The notes under the pieces: model-generated
Databases searched by the model: none
What the model was told of the DNA's origin: nothing
The model's input: only the letters and a program-made list of their open reading frames with translations
Translations under genes and position numbers: made by a program
Origin: Gari tellinella
Taxonomy: Eukaryota; Mollusca; Bivalvia; Cardiida; Psammobiidae
Reading direction: 5' to 3'
Length of the DNA: 64,000 bases
Assembly (NCBI GenBank): GCA_922989275.2
Contig: OV277867.1
Span: 37,626,070 to 37,690,069, forward strand
Part shown: in pieces, positions 44,490 through 56,247 of the stretch
How positions within the stretch are numbered: the first letter of the stretch is position 1
How the letters are laid out: every line of letters starts with the position of its first letter

Positions 44490-47400
44490 TATTTTATTAC
44501 ACCGAGCTTATCAATCCTGGCTGTGGAATCGTCTCGTTCGTATTTTATTAAATATGTTGTGAATACCAATTTAGAGCCGCCGTGCACGTAACGCGGGAAA
44601 CGACGTCGACGTCTACGACGCCACATTGTTTATATCATCACAAAAAAGAAAGAAGAATAGAGAAAATGATATCATATAGAGTGACTAAAAGAATATCATA
44701 TAGAGTGACAGTATTTTTGGATGGATGTAAATGACATGCAAATGTTTCGTTTTGGTCCTTGGGAAATTAACATTGTAACTCAAAGCGAGGTGTAATAATT
44801 GTTGTTAACGACGTTTGGTTTGGGTGGTTAAGTAAATGTATGTTGACGACTAATATTACAACGGTGTTAATTCTGCTGTATTGTTAAATCGGTTTTACTA
44901 AATTGAAATTTGTTTTTTAGTCTGTCGGTCGGTTTCGCAAGGTTGCGAGTTTTGCTTATTTACGTCTGGAATTCTGTAATGGCGGCCCGGCTTGTCACAT
45001 GGGCAGAGTACTACTTTCGATTCGACTAACCATAATTTCATGTTTACAGTAATTAAATAATTCACGACGACACAAGACAGCGGATGAGATAGTTGAGGGA
45101 AATGACAACCTTCGTACCATTTCCCTAGTAAGTAAATGCGTTACATGGTTAAATATTACGACGAGAAGGTTTGGACGTCACTGACTGACTCATAAGCTCA
45201 GTCTCGAGTCTCGGTCGTCAAGTCATAACTTTAATAAAGTAGGAAAGCTTAGGCAAGGGGGTAAATGCTCATTCATTAGTGAAGTTTAGTTCCGGGCCAG
45301 TAACATTGTATTTCTTATAAACTGTATTTAACTATTATGCATTTCTTGGTCATATACAGCATACATTATTATAAAAGATTGTTTTATACTTTTTAAAATG
45401 ACAGCATTAAAAGCAGTGAACATTTATGTATACATGTACAATATGCATTTGATGGAGAGCATGTATTTATTTACATGTATTTAATACAAATATAATATTT
45501 CAGAGCAGGGTTGTCTCCCCTGTAATGAAACCACCACAATTAATTGACGCACTTACATTCCGGCATGAATTGGTGGGGTTACCCCTTAAAAAAGCATGGT
45601 TACATTGTGTTATACTTCACTTGGGAGCTTATTCCAAAGTTTATGACCAACTGTTCCAAAACATCTATTACAAAAGGTCTTTCTCTTACTGTTCAGCTAA
45701 ATGGTAACACAATATTGCTGACTGCTCTCAACTATCGCGTTTTCAGCTATTTCCGACGTATCTGCATGTTTATTGTTTTTGTTATCTTAAATTGTAAATG
45801 TGTTAAAGAATAGGTGCAGGTACTCTCTTACGGGAGTGACAATAAACCGTAATGATGCCTAACTGCCGTTTATTGACCTCGTAGCAACGGTATGTCTAGA
45901 AACCGAACTAGTGCACGTGTATTACGAATCTAAAATACAGGCAAAGCATATAAAAGAATATGCAAGTGGGTTAAAAAAATATTTGAAAACCATTAGAACA
46001 TTGCTTTGTTGATATTTAAATGAATTTGAATAAATTCTTTTATAGACCAACAATTAATTTTCACAGGATATTGCGGGAAAATGAATTCGAAACAATTCAT
46101 GTAATGCGTTTGACTTTTGAAAGTGCTCTTCTTTTGTTTCCATTTCTGCTGCATTTACAATAAAGAATTCACTACCCGACAGTGTAGGCTTTTATTGGTT
46201 ATTTGCCCTTATGAAATAAATTGGTATGCACTTGATTAAAGCTAGCCCTAGTGCTAAATATAACTTTAGTTGGACCAATAAACACCAAACGCCCTCCTTT
46301 TGTCGTTGGTTAAAGGTATTATTCTATCTTCATGCAGGAGGATGTTAATGTTAAAATTTTAAAAGCTTTCCGCTTTACTTGTTTTAATGCATTAATTAGC
46401 CACATGCATGTTCAGCAGCCACACAGGTTTCTCTACGGGTCTGATCGTTAAAACGAGACTGCAGCGTATGTTTAAACAGAGTACGCACTTGCGACTTTTT
46501 GCTTTTTTGAAATATATTGTAAAGACAAGCATAAAAAGTAAAAATGGACCGGACTGTATAGACTTGTCCATTTAAAGTGTCAGGGGTGAATGATTATATT
46601 GGTTACAATAAGTGTACGTTAGACAATAGGTCTCCTACTATGCTGCACTAGGTCAAAATTCTTTATCAAAAAGGTAAATAGAGTATGTAGATATATTTAA
46701 CATCATATAGTTCAAGTTGCTAGGAAAGTTTGGATTCTTTTATATTCTATCGACTGCATTTTGTACTTTGATAAAAACGTTGTTGCGCTAGGGACCTAGT
46801 TCTGTCACATTGCTACGCATAAAAACGTAATTTTGCAATGACACATTGCTGAGAACGGGAAAATTGAATTAAGGATTGCAGAAAAACTGTCCGTCGCATC
46901 TTTTATAAATCAGAGCCTAAATGTCATATTGGCATTAGCAGTGGATTGATGAAGTCATAATCATTTCTAAACGGGACAATAAGCAATAACAACGTAATTT
47001 TATTTCAAAATTATAGTTATAGGTGATATGTATTATTCAGTTTTTATGAATATTTTGAAACAAACATCTAGGCAATAGTACCTTATCAGAACATGCACTG
47101 TTTTCATAGTACAAGTACATTCTTAACAGACACACAGTTTGAAAACGACGCATATATACGCGTCGAAATGATATCCCCTTGATGTTGATGGATGAATCGG
47201 AAATGCACGCGGAAGTAGACGAACATACAACTACCTGAAAGTTAAGAGGCCAGTTGTTAAAATAATTCAGCCACGAAACTATGGACCGATGAGTTGACTG
47301 AAGTGGTCATTAGTTAGCTTTCGATGCCGACCGGTTTTTATCCGTTGACCACTTTGAAAGTGTTTTTGTTTTTTGGTTTTGTTATATTGAACAAACACCG

Positions 47401-47815
47401 GAGGCTGTAACTGATAAATAAATAAATTGACAGGTTCAATAGGCTTTGAAATACCTGTCTATATTTAATAACAGATAACTTGAAGTTGTATTTTTTTTTT
47501 TTACCATATATAAAATGGCGATATGGCGCAAAATTGTGGACAAATGTAACATCAATTCGGTTGTATTTTCATCTACGATATTGTATCGGATCCAACTTTG
47601 GTATGTCTTTGTAAACAGGTATTGCGACCATTGTGTTATTTCTTACATTGACCAGGATACAAATCAACGGTTCTTTGAAACAATTTGTTAGTTATGTTTG
47701 TAGAAAATAGAGTCAATAGCTGTTTTACTCGACTTCAAATGCAAGTTGCCACTTATCAGCTAACACAGTTTGCAGGGTATACTAGTATCGCTAGGTTGAA
47801 TGTGCTGAAGTTCTA
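44490..47815. other. Intergenic, no gene found
   Basis: No convincing coding region. Open frames at 45525-45813 carry no motif I recognise. 46480-46592 has a family C right half (AAATGGACCGGACTG, CTTGTCCATTTAAAGTGTCA, GGGGTGAATGA). A small palindrome, CGACGCATATATACGCGTCG, lies at about 47147-47166. The rest shows no structure to me. Confidence 0.45.
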
Positions 47816-48270
47816 GGGCCCGTTTCACATAAATCTTCGTACGGCAAATGGTGTTGTTAGTCAGATTATAAAAGTCTCAATTATTGTTTATTTCTTCATC
47901 TAATCTAACCTTAACCTGTCTTTTCAAGACAATTCCAAAGAGAAGTAACAAGACAGGATTAGACAGAGAAATAAAAAATTAAATGTATATTTACAAATTT
48001 GTGCCCATGATCCCATATATGGGACATAGGCAAACAGTGTAGACTCTGATCAGACGACGCAGTATGCGGCGTCCGATCAGAGTCCACACTGTTTACTTAT
48101 AGGAATTCCAATATAAAACAAAATGAAAGAGAAAATTTGGACCAGGCATCCCTTTGATAACAAATAGACTAATCAAATATATAAACATGCAAGAATCCAC
48201 TGGGTATAAATGGGTAAACATTTAAACTCACGATCGTATTTGTCCTACGAAGTTTTATGAAACAGGCTCC
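47816..48270. mobile_element. GGGCCCGTTTC element split by a family F hairpin element
   Basis: Outer left GGGCCCGTTTCACATAAATC with TCTTTTCAAGACAATTCC centre, outer right TTTTATGAAACAGGCTCC. Between them, about 48000-48219 is a different element: CCCATATATGGG, a palindrome at 48031-48094 (CAAACAGTGTAGACTCTGAT, core CAGACGACGC...GCGGCGTCCG) and the end CCACTGGGTATAAATGGGTA, complementary to the TTAACCCATTTACACCCAGT end at 31072. Confidence 0.65.
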
Positions 48271-48988
48271 TGTATAGGATAAAACAAAACGTGTGGCAAT
48301 CATAAGAAGATGATACAATGACAGGCTAAAGATATAACAATACGGCCTTGTGCATGATAGAATTTAAGGCAATGAATTTAGCATTGAATTTATACATCAA
48401 TCATGTTCAATAACAGGCTTGACAACGAATCATTATCAATGTTAAAGCCTGTTTTCTAATTTTCAAACAAATACTAAAACCGTGGGATTATTTTTGCATG
48501 ATCAGCCATGGGTTGTTTTTACACGATTAACTACAGATTGATAAAAGAGAGAGACAGCGTCTGACATAATATTCTTTTACCACTTCACTGCCGGAATATA
48601 ATGTTTCAATTTGATCGGAGACTTTTTTGCACATCACGCATTTGGAATAAGGCAAAGTTGTTGAACTGTATGTAAAAAGTTCGGATCCTGATAATTTGCC
48701 AAGTTAAAGGGTTCTAACCAAGACCTAAATTGTCTTCAAAGTGCAAAAAAGTCGAATCGAGCAAGACATCGAATGGTAAACAGTAATTGAAACAGAAATA
48801 TTAGACATCCATTGGCTGTTTGCAATACCAAAACCTGACACGTTTCGCAGACTTTTATCAGGTTACTGTCTGTGAGTTGATGTAATGCATTAAGACTTTG
48901 ACATTAACACGTGACGCCAAAACAGAAAATTGTCAGTGTTGCTGTTGACGTTGACAACTGATGAGTTACCACATGGGTTTTTGTATAA

Positions 48989-49270
48989 CAGTGATCCCTC
49001 TCTACAATAACACCAAATGTAAGACACAGAAAATGTGTGTTGTTCGGAGGGAGTCGTTATAGTTAGGGGAATTCAGACTTGGTTCACATTTGCAAACAGC
49101 TTAAATCCAGCTCAGACGCCACATAACGCGCCGTCTAATCTGGATTTAAACTGTTTGTCACTCATCATTGTATTTATTATATCCAAAGGCCCACTTTTAA
49201 ATATGTAACTTTGAGATAAAACAACAGACAACAATTTTAAGTAGACGATATTGCAGCACTAAAAGAAGGT
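48989..49270 (+). mobile_element. CAGTGCTCCC chimeric element, right side lost
   Basis: CAGTGATCCCTCTCTACAAT at the left, GGAGTCGTTATAGTTAGGG, a mutated palindrome at 49093-49157 (GACGCCACATAACGCGCCGTC), TTTGAGATAAAACAACAGAC and GTAGACGATATTGCAGCAC. No right terminus. Confidence 0.7.
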
Positions 49271-49857
49271 GTTTTTTTTACCTTTTTACCCATCAATTGC
49301 ATTTTTCAAGGTTAAATATTTTGTTTGATCACACATAACTAGATCTAGATCAAACACACATTTGAAATTGGGACATTAGGTACAATTACTGGTTATATTA
49401 CGCTGATTGCTATACAGGTATGTCAATTCCGGCGTCATATTTATAGTTTGCTTAAACTAAATTAGTCTTCTTCCTAGCTGGCTACAATCGACCATTATGA
49501 TTTAAGTTATCCCTTTGTCTGCCAAAAATCTTTTTAAAAACAAACGTGTTTGTGTTTTTTGTTTTTCTTTTGTAGGGTTGTCAAGGTTTAACGTATTTAT
49601 GTCGTTCAAAGTGGAAGGAACACGATGTTAAATCATATAAGGAGCAATTGTAGCGAAAGCCGGATTCAAAATTCAGTTAAATCTGGTTGAGCTAGACGTT
49701 TCAATCATACTTTTTCAATGGTTTGAGTCTAAGAAAAATCCATTTCATCAATATATAAACCTTGGAGGATTTGAAGTTGTAGCAAGCTGATATATATGAT
49801 GCATTAGAAGGGTGTCCACATGTCTTGCTTAATTTACTTCAGAATTCTCTGCACTTA

Positions 49858-50097
49858 CAGTGGAGAATACCTTATTCTTTTCCAATAAACGCGTTTACGC
49901 TAAACTGTTAGTTCTTCTGTGAGCTGTTTAGAGCCAGATCAGACGCCGGGTAACCCGGCGTCTGATCAGGCTCCAAACTGTTTGCCACTAAGATTAAAGC
50001 AAATCGTTAACATTTTCAAAACAATATTTTCTTTATTATATTGCAATGCGTTTTGATTGCGTTTTTAAAGCTGGAAAGAATCGCGACTTGCCTATTG
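49858..50097 (+). mobile_element. CAGTGGAG element, second copy
   Basis: 240 bp with TA at 49856-49857 and 50098-50099, one base shorter than 22176-22416. Left CAGTGGAGAATACCTTATTC; right end diverged to GGAAAGAATCGCGACTTGCC. The palindrome near 49920-49985 has the identical core CAGACGCCGGG TAA CCCGGCGTCTG, while the lower stem is partly mismatched. Confidence 0.8.
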
Positions 50098-50419
50098 TAC
50101 CGTTTCAAGTAGGAAAATAAATACGTTACATATTCGTACTCTTGTCATTTTGGATTGATTCAGTATAAAGTTTTATGGAAGAAATAAACAAAACGAAGCC
50201 TTTTGGGATTTCAGTCATTTAAAGGAATGTCTTGATAAATAAATCAGGTCATGAACACATATTGCTAGATTATATAAATATAGCATTTTAAAGGACACCA
50301 AAACAAAACGATTTTGTATGTGAATGATCATGAAATATGTGAGTCGTCATCAACAAAGATATACCGCCATAGTACTGAAAAACCGGTTTTATTGGCGAGA
50401 ATATAATTTACGCGTTAAT

Positions 50420-50550
50420 TCGCGATTTTCTCTAGTTTTGAAAAAAGGTGACTTCTTAAAGCAGATTGAAAGTAAAGCGGAATATGTGCCTTAAGACACA
50501 TTCTCCTTTACTTTCAGCCTGCTTTAAGCTACAACCTGCTAGACATTTTG
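50420..50550 (+). mobile_element. Family D hairpin, partial element
   Basis: CTCTAGTTTTGAAAAAAGGT, palindrome 50455-50528 with core GTGCC TTA AGACAC (mutated from GCGCC/GGGCGC, but still paired), then GCTACAACCTGCTAGA. The right half of the element is absent. Confidence 0.65.
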
Positions 50551-51240
50551 CATGATGTCGCAAATAAATACAGAATCGCATTACGTGAAATATTCATGAC
50601 TCGAAAAAAAAACCTGTTTTACAGTATCGTTACGCGGTGTCTGGCTACAAACTAAAAATGTAAACACAACATTATAACAATTTCTTTATATTTACCAGTT
50701 TGCAATACGTTACATTGCACAAATTTCATTAATTTTGTACAATACGATTGGGATAAGGTAAATGATAAAACAATAGAAAACATCTCATAAATCCCTATCA
50801 TGTCATAGATATAAAAAAAAAAAATCTCATAAATCCAAATCATGTCAAAAACATATTTAGAAAACATCTAAAAAATCCCAATCATGTCATAGATATCAAG
50901 ACAACATCTCATAAATCCCTATCATGTCATAAAAATAAAAAACAAAAACATCTCATAAATCCCTATCATGTCATAAATATCAAACAAAAACATCTCATAA
51001 ATCCCTATCATGTCATAAATATAAACAAAAACATCTCATAAATCCCAATCATGTCATAAATATCAGTAAAACATCTCAAAGACCCAATCATGTCATAAAT
51101 ATATTTGAGAAAAAAAAATCTCAAAAATCCCAATCATGTCATAAATATTAAGAAAACATCTCATAAATCCCTATCATGTCATAGATATCAAGAAAACATT
51201 TCATAAATCCAAATCATGTCATAAATATCAAGAAAACATC

Positions 51241-52469
51241 ATTATTATTATTTTTATACCAGATTTATATAGCACTCTTTTAACACAGGGGTTGTACGTT
51301 CAAAAGCGCTTTACATGAAATAACATAATTGTACCTATAAATCGGGAAAAGACAAAATAACTACAATTAGATCTGAAATAAAACATGAATGAATATATAA
51401 AAGATAGTCCCTAAAACGGCGATCACATTACCCCCATCAATCAGCAAAGAACCGACCGGCTAAAGATTGCCGACTGATATAAATAATGGTAGAGCATCCA
51501 ATGCAGGCCATCGACAAAACACAAATAACTACAACTAGATCTAAAATAAACATGAATAAACATACAATAGACAGCCCCCAAAACGGCCATCACATTACCC
51601 CAATCAATCAGCAATAAACCGACCGGTTAAAGATTGCCGACCAATAATAGCAGAGCGCCCAATGCAGGCCGCCAAATGTAACATAACTAGGAAAAAATGG
51701 CATGCGACCACAACTAAAATCTCTATAGAAGATCAATGACATGATTAAAAATGGTGAAAACTGTCCAAGAATTATACCACAGACCCCTCCAGCTGGTTTC
51801 AAAAGAGATCAGAGTTGTATCCCTACCATCAAAGATCCACCAGACAGGCATTGGTCGACGGTACAACCCCAGAACTAAAAATTAGACATATAACATATAC
51901 AGAATGAACACAGCCCTGGGAAGCAGTCATTTACCCTCTCCACCCCACACCCGCGGGACCTACATGTTCCATGGCTGAAATTACACCCTTAATTTATAAA
52001 ACATAAAGATAAGGAGCTGTCCTAGAATTATACCGCAGACCCCAAGCCAGTCGGTTTCAAAGAGATCAGAGCCGTATCCCTACCATCAAGATCCACCAAA
52101 CAGGCACGGGCAAATGGCACGACTCCAGAACTCCCATTTCGACCCACAATATCTACAGCAAGAACATAACCCGGAGGTAGCAGTCATCCATTTCCTTATG
52201 TGTTCTAATAATAAATATTAAAGAAGTGTGTTTTCAGACGTTTTTTGAAGACTGCAACGGAGCTCGCATCTCTGATGTCTGATGGTAGAGTGTTCCAGAG
52301 CTTTGGGACTGCATGCATGAAACTGCTATCTCCAAACTTCACCGAACGACTTCTCGGTACAACCAGCGATACTGATTTACCTGCAGACCGCAACTCTCTT
52401 CGAGGTTAATACACGTCCAGCATACTACAATGTACCTTGGAGAATCATTGCACATGGCTGTGTATGTGT
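51241..52469 (-). mobile_element. LINE 3' end inserted in the minisatellite
   Basis: Minus strand: C-terminal coding (52393-52205), a 3' untranslated region of about 950 bp with the 167-bp tandem duplication, and a tail that reads ATTATTATTATT on plus at 51241. 5'-truncated near 52469. Same family as 1-787. I see no clear target duplication because both flanks are minisatellite. Confidence 0.8.
52205..52393 (-). pseudogene. LINE reverse transcriptase C-terminal tail
   Basis: 62 codons: SVSLVVPRSRSVKFGDSSF, HAVPKLWNTLPSDIR, then ASSVAVFKKRLKTHFF before the stop. This is the common C-terminal end of CR1/L2/Jockey-group enzymes. It is the truncated end of ORF2, not an independent gene; upstream in the same sense an in-frame start is only the first Met available. 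Confidence 0.85.
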
Positions 52470-52869
52470 GTGTCATAAATATCAAGGAAACATCTAAAAA
52501 ATCCCAATCATGTCATAAATATCAAGAAACATCTTATCAATCCCAAGTATGTCATAGATATCAAGAAAACATCTCATAAATCCCAATCATGTCACAATAT
52601 CAAGAAAATATTTTACTCATAAAAGGTATTTTCCGACGTCGAAAGAATATTTTTAATGCACTTTTAGTGTAAAAAGTCGTAGGTTCCTCTATTAAGGTAC
52701 CACATGATTTAAACCTAACTTGAAGCAAAGAATATTTACTGCACAAAGGACTTAATACGTTTTCAGTCTAAACAGTCCAAACAATATCCTTGTGTTTCCT
52801 CTACAATAACTTATTTTATTGTTGCAACGCCAACGTTTAGGCTTTTGGTTAATACTATAAAAAAAAAAA

Positions 52870-54090
52870 AAAAGGGTAATAACACCTCTCAACTAGGACT
52901 ACGTCGTCTAAAGCAAAAATACAACAATTGGGTTTTTTGGGGTAAAACATGTAAAAAAAAAACCAATTTTTTTTTTACCAATTTTGGAATTTCGATACCG
53001 TGTCCTTTGGTATAAAAATAAATGCTCAAGTTTGAAATATTAGATGCCCACTAAATCTTGATATAACTAGTTCTAGTAAGCTTAAATATTTGTTATAAAA
53101 GAATGTGTTTTTATGGTAACCGTTTTGTGTTAAAATGGTTAAAATGATAAATAAAAACACGATTTTTTGGAATTTCGCCACTGTGCCTTAGTTTTGAGCA
53201 AAAATGCTCCAAATTTTCAGATCACACACATATTCCATTACACTGCAAGTTACTACTACATCGGCTTGCAATTGGATTTTTTTGGGTAAAAATTTTAAAA
53301 AACAAAAACAAAAAAACTTTAAAAAATCTCATTTTTGGGAATTTCTATACCGTGTCCTTTGATACGGAGAAAATGCTCACTTCTAAACATTTAACACATA
53401 TTATACTCCTTTAAATGTAGAAAAGTTTAAGTACGGAAAAATAAAGGCTTTTAAAGGTTTATATGTTTTGAGTGAAAAAATATAAAAGATATAAACGAAA
53501 TCACGAATTTTTGGAATTTATATGACTGTGGCCTTAAATATAAATGCTCCAAATCAAAAGGTTAAACTAAAAGCGATATAATATAAAGCATTTAGTACTA
53601 ATTGAATAAAATATGATTTCAAAGGTTTTGTTTGTTTGTTTTGTGTTGCAAAATTTCTGGAATTTCACTAAGTACTATGGCCTGAAATTAATATAAAAGC
53701 ATCAAAAGTGCTGATTAGACATATTAGGTTATATCGATATAAAATTTTAAGACTTGTTGTTTCTAACAGAAGTTGTAAAAAAAATAGATATTAAACCCAA
53801 TTTTCGAAATTTCACTTCCTTGACCTTTTATATTAACTGCTTAAATTCCAAATTATAGACACATCCCTTTTTAAAGAACTGAAAAGCCGCATTTGGCCTA
53901 ATTTTTACCCCCAAAACCCAGATGTTTTAATTTTTCTTAACCTGGTGTGGTACTAGCCTAGAGTGTAATGGAATATGCGCCTAATCTGAAAATTTGAAGC
54001 TTTTTGGTTCAAAACCATGGCCACAGTGGCGAAATTCCAAAAAATCACATTTTCGTTTATTGTTTTAGTCATTTTACCCCAAAAATCATA
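52870..54090. repeat. Degenerate tandem array of about 170-bp units with an inverted last unit
   Basis: The landmark TTTGGAATTTC followed by (CC)ACTGTG or ACCGTGTCCTT occurs at about 52986, 53169, 53338, 53513, 53659 and 53805, spacings 183, 169, 175, 146, 146. Each is followed 30-40 bp later by AAATGCTC. At about 53930-54080 the unit is inverted (CCACAGTGGCGAAATTCCAA). Units contain long A and T runs. No ORF. Confidence 0.75.
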
Positions 54091-54499
54091 TTTCGCATCG
54101 TGTGATTTCTTGGGACTTTTTTTCTGTTATTCGGTTCATGTCATAGCATATGAAAACACAACAATCATTTCTGTGCAAATCTGTAAATGCCCTCTACTAT
54201 TATACATATATATTTTTCAAGTGACTTTACTTTTTATTGAATGTTCCGTGCGCTGGTCGACTCACTAGCGTTAAAATGTGGTGTTGAATATGCACATGTG
54301 GGAATTTATTTTTACAACAAAAAAGAAAGGTCGTTGTCGCCTTTTAAAAGCCAGTCTTTCTTAAAATGTAAGTTCTATCTTTCTGTACTTCTTCATAAAA
54401 TTCAATTTTCAGTTGGCCATTTAACTGTTTCATAAGGTGTAAAAAGTTCACATTGAGTTGAATCGCATTTGCTTAGTAATGTTATTTTGTTGTCTAGAT

Positions 54500-54645
54500 C
54501 GCAATGTCGTATGCAAATTTCATATTTGATCTTGATCCAACTGTTTGCCTCTTATATTGATGTTCTTATATTCAACATCCTTAAAATCTAAACATTAGCA
54601 GACAACAGTTTTGCGAACAATATCCTAGCATTGTATGGGTTATTA
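54500..54645 (+). mobile_element. Family B remnant
   Basis: TTGATCTTGATCCAACTGTT, ATTAGCAGACAACAGTTTTG and ATCCTAGCATTGTATGGGTT in family B order. No paired hairpin remains. Confidence 0.4.
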
Positions 54646-54749
54646 CATACATTTTCTTCAGTGTGCAAGCAACAAGGTACGCTGACCTTACAGAGAATTG
54701 CAAGATACACTGAGCGTTACACAAAACAAAACTATTTAAGAATGTTTTG

Positions 54750-54933
54750 AGTATCATTTTTCTTCAAAATACAGCACTTAAATTTCACTTACATTGACGG
54801 TTTCGTCTCGTACTGGAGACTTCATCAGGAGTGCCAAACGTGCAGTTTGGCACTCCTGATGATGTCTCCAGTGAGAGACGAAACCGTCAATGTAAGTGAA
54901 ATTTTAGTGCTATGTTTTGAAGAAAATGATACT
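54750..54933. repeat. 184-bp near-perfect palindrome
   Basis: Arms of about 90 bp meet at AAACGTGCAGTTT (centre about 54842). Segments such as ACATTGACGGTTTCGTCTC, GGAGTGCCAAAC and GTATCATTTTTCTTCAAAA each recur as complement. Only a handful of mismatches (for example TACTGG against CCAGTG, and AAATTT against AAATTTT). It could extrude as a cruciform. Confidence 0.9.
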
Positions 54934-54998
54934 TAAAGTATGGATTTACCAGCATAATGAACTCATTCAAATATTTAAGAATGATTCATGAAATTAGT

Positions 54999-55346
54999 TT
55001 AACTCTTTACCGCTAAAGGTGACTAAATCGACTTGCCAAACAGTTTGAATCCATATCAGACAGGTCAGGGTCCAAGGTTATAAAGCGTTTGAGCTGAGTC
55101 TGAGTGTGTTCTCAAGCTTTTGATTGGTCAGATTTGAGCCTAGGTTCAAATCTGACCAGTCAAATGCTTGAGAACGAGTTTAGACTCAAGTCAAAAGCTT
55201 TATAACCTCGGACCCTGGTCTAATCAAGATCCAACATATATTATAGTGCATTTACCGCAATGCTTCTCAATCCAAATTCTAAAATTGAATTTTGCATAAG
55301 GTTCCATGCGACAAATTTAAGAAGACGATATATCATTAAGGGTTAA
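54999..55346 (+). mobile_element. Family B element with a second palindrome in its hairpin
   Basis: TTAACTCTTTACCGC and ATTAAGGGTTAA define the ends. AAACAGTTTGAATCCATATC, AGAC is the left arm and CTAATCAAGATCCAAC a remnant of the right arm, but a different 152-bp palindrome (55066-55217) lies between them. Its ends are CAGGGTCC and GGACCCTG, and its loopless centre is GAGCCTAGGTTC. AAGAAGACGATATATC is the family B right landmark. Confidence 0.75.
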
Positions 55347-55879
55347 GGTCGAGCGATAAAAATTCGCTTGAAAGGGTCACATGCTTTTGTATGCATGTGC
55401 AATTATACATTAATTTTATTTCTCAAATTGAACATTTAGGTATTTTGACTTACACAATAGTTAAAAGCGTGTCAAACAGTTCTGACAGGGTCCAGACTGT
55501 TTGCAAATAACGATTGTACTCGAGGTAAGGCAATGAAACTATATTTTATGTTTACAGTTGATTTCGCTAAGACATCAGTTTGAAGACTGACCAGAGGCCC
55601 AGTAAGTTTTCATTTTATTTTTCTACAGAAGATAGTCAAGGATTCTACTTGTATGAAGCCATCAATCGGTCTGTTTCGTCGCATTTGAAAGTCCACCGGT
55701 GTATTAAAGTTTTTCTGTGCCATTCATAGATATTACACGATAAAAATGCACAATTTAAAAATAATCATCCACTTAGTGACATTCCGCAACACGTTATTGT
55801 TGGTGTTATAGGTAGTTCTTCAATGACAACAATATACATTAACTACATTAGGCCAATTTGTTTATTGTAGCAAAATGAA

Positions 55880-56073
55880 AAGTATACCTGTAAAGAGTGC
55901 ATTTGTCCTATGCAAACAGTGAAATCCCTGATCAGAGGGCTCCTGCAGGAGCCCTCTGATCAGGGTCTTCACTGTTTGTCATTTTGTAATATTATATAAA
56001 AAAACACACCCTAAAAAGTCGAAAATGGACCAGCCTTTATTACAAACTGGAGTTTCAGGGGATAATTAGTTAA
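55880..56073 (+). mobile_element. Family C hairpin element
   Basis: GTATACCTGTAAAGAGTGCA, palindrome 55913-55978 with loopless core GGGCTCCTGCAGGAGCCC and arms CAAACAGTGAA and TTCACTGTTTG, then GTCATTTTGTAATATTAT, AAATGGACCAGCC and a TTAA at 56070. The left TTAACCC end is eroded. Confidence 0.75.
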
Positions 56074-56247
56074 ATGAAACAAGATGCAAACTTAAGGCAT
56101 TATACCGTAGAAATTGGTGGCCTTGGAAAATTATGAGAATTCATATTGTCTGAGTTGCAAACATTTTCGAATCTGGCATCTGATCTGATTACCAATAAAA
56201 ACAACAAACGCTTTTTTGCAAAGAATAATGTATCCCAACTGTATTGT

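Larger units (their letters stand above)
50774..52610. repeat. 40-bp minisatellite, interrupted by a LINE
   Basis: About 11 units at 50774-51240 and 3-4 at 52470-52610. Consensus AACATCTCATAAATCC, C/A, TATCATGTCATAAATATCAA; units range from about 36 to 44 bp, mostly by loss or gain of A. Unit polarity is the same on both sides, so the array was continuous before the insertion at 51241-52469. Confidence 0.85.

Noticed and set aside
45525..45813. Possible small coding gene
   Set aside because: Two overlapping frames of 60-89 codons without motifs or supporting context.
50774..51240. CRISPR-like regular repeats
   Set aside because: Units are directly adjacent 40-bp minisatellite copies without unique spacers, in a eukaryotic context.
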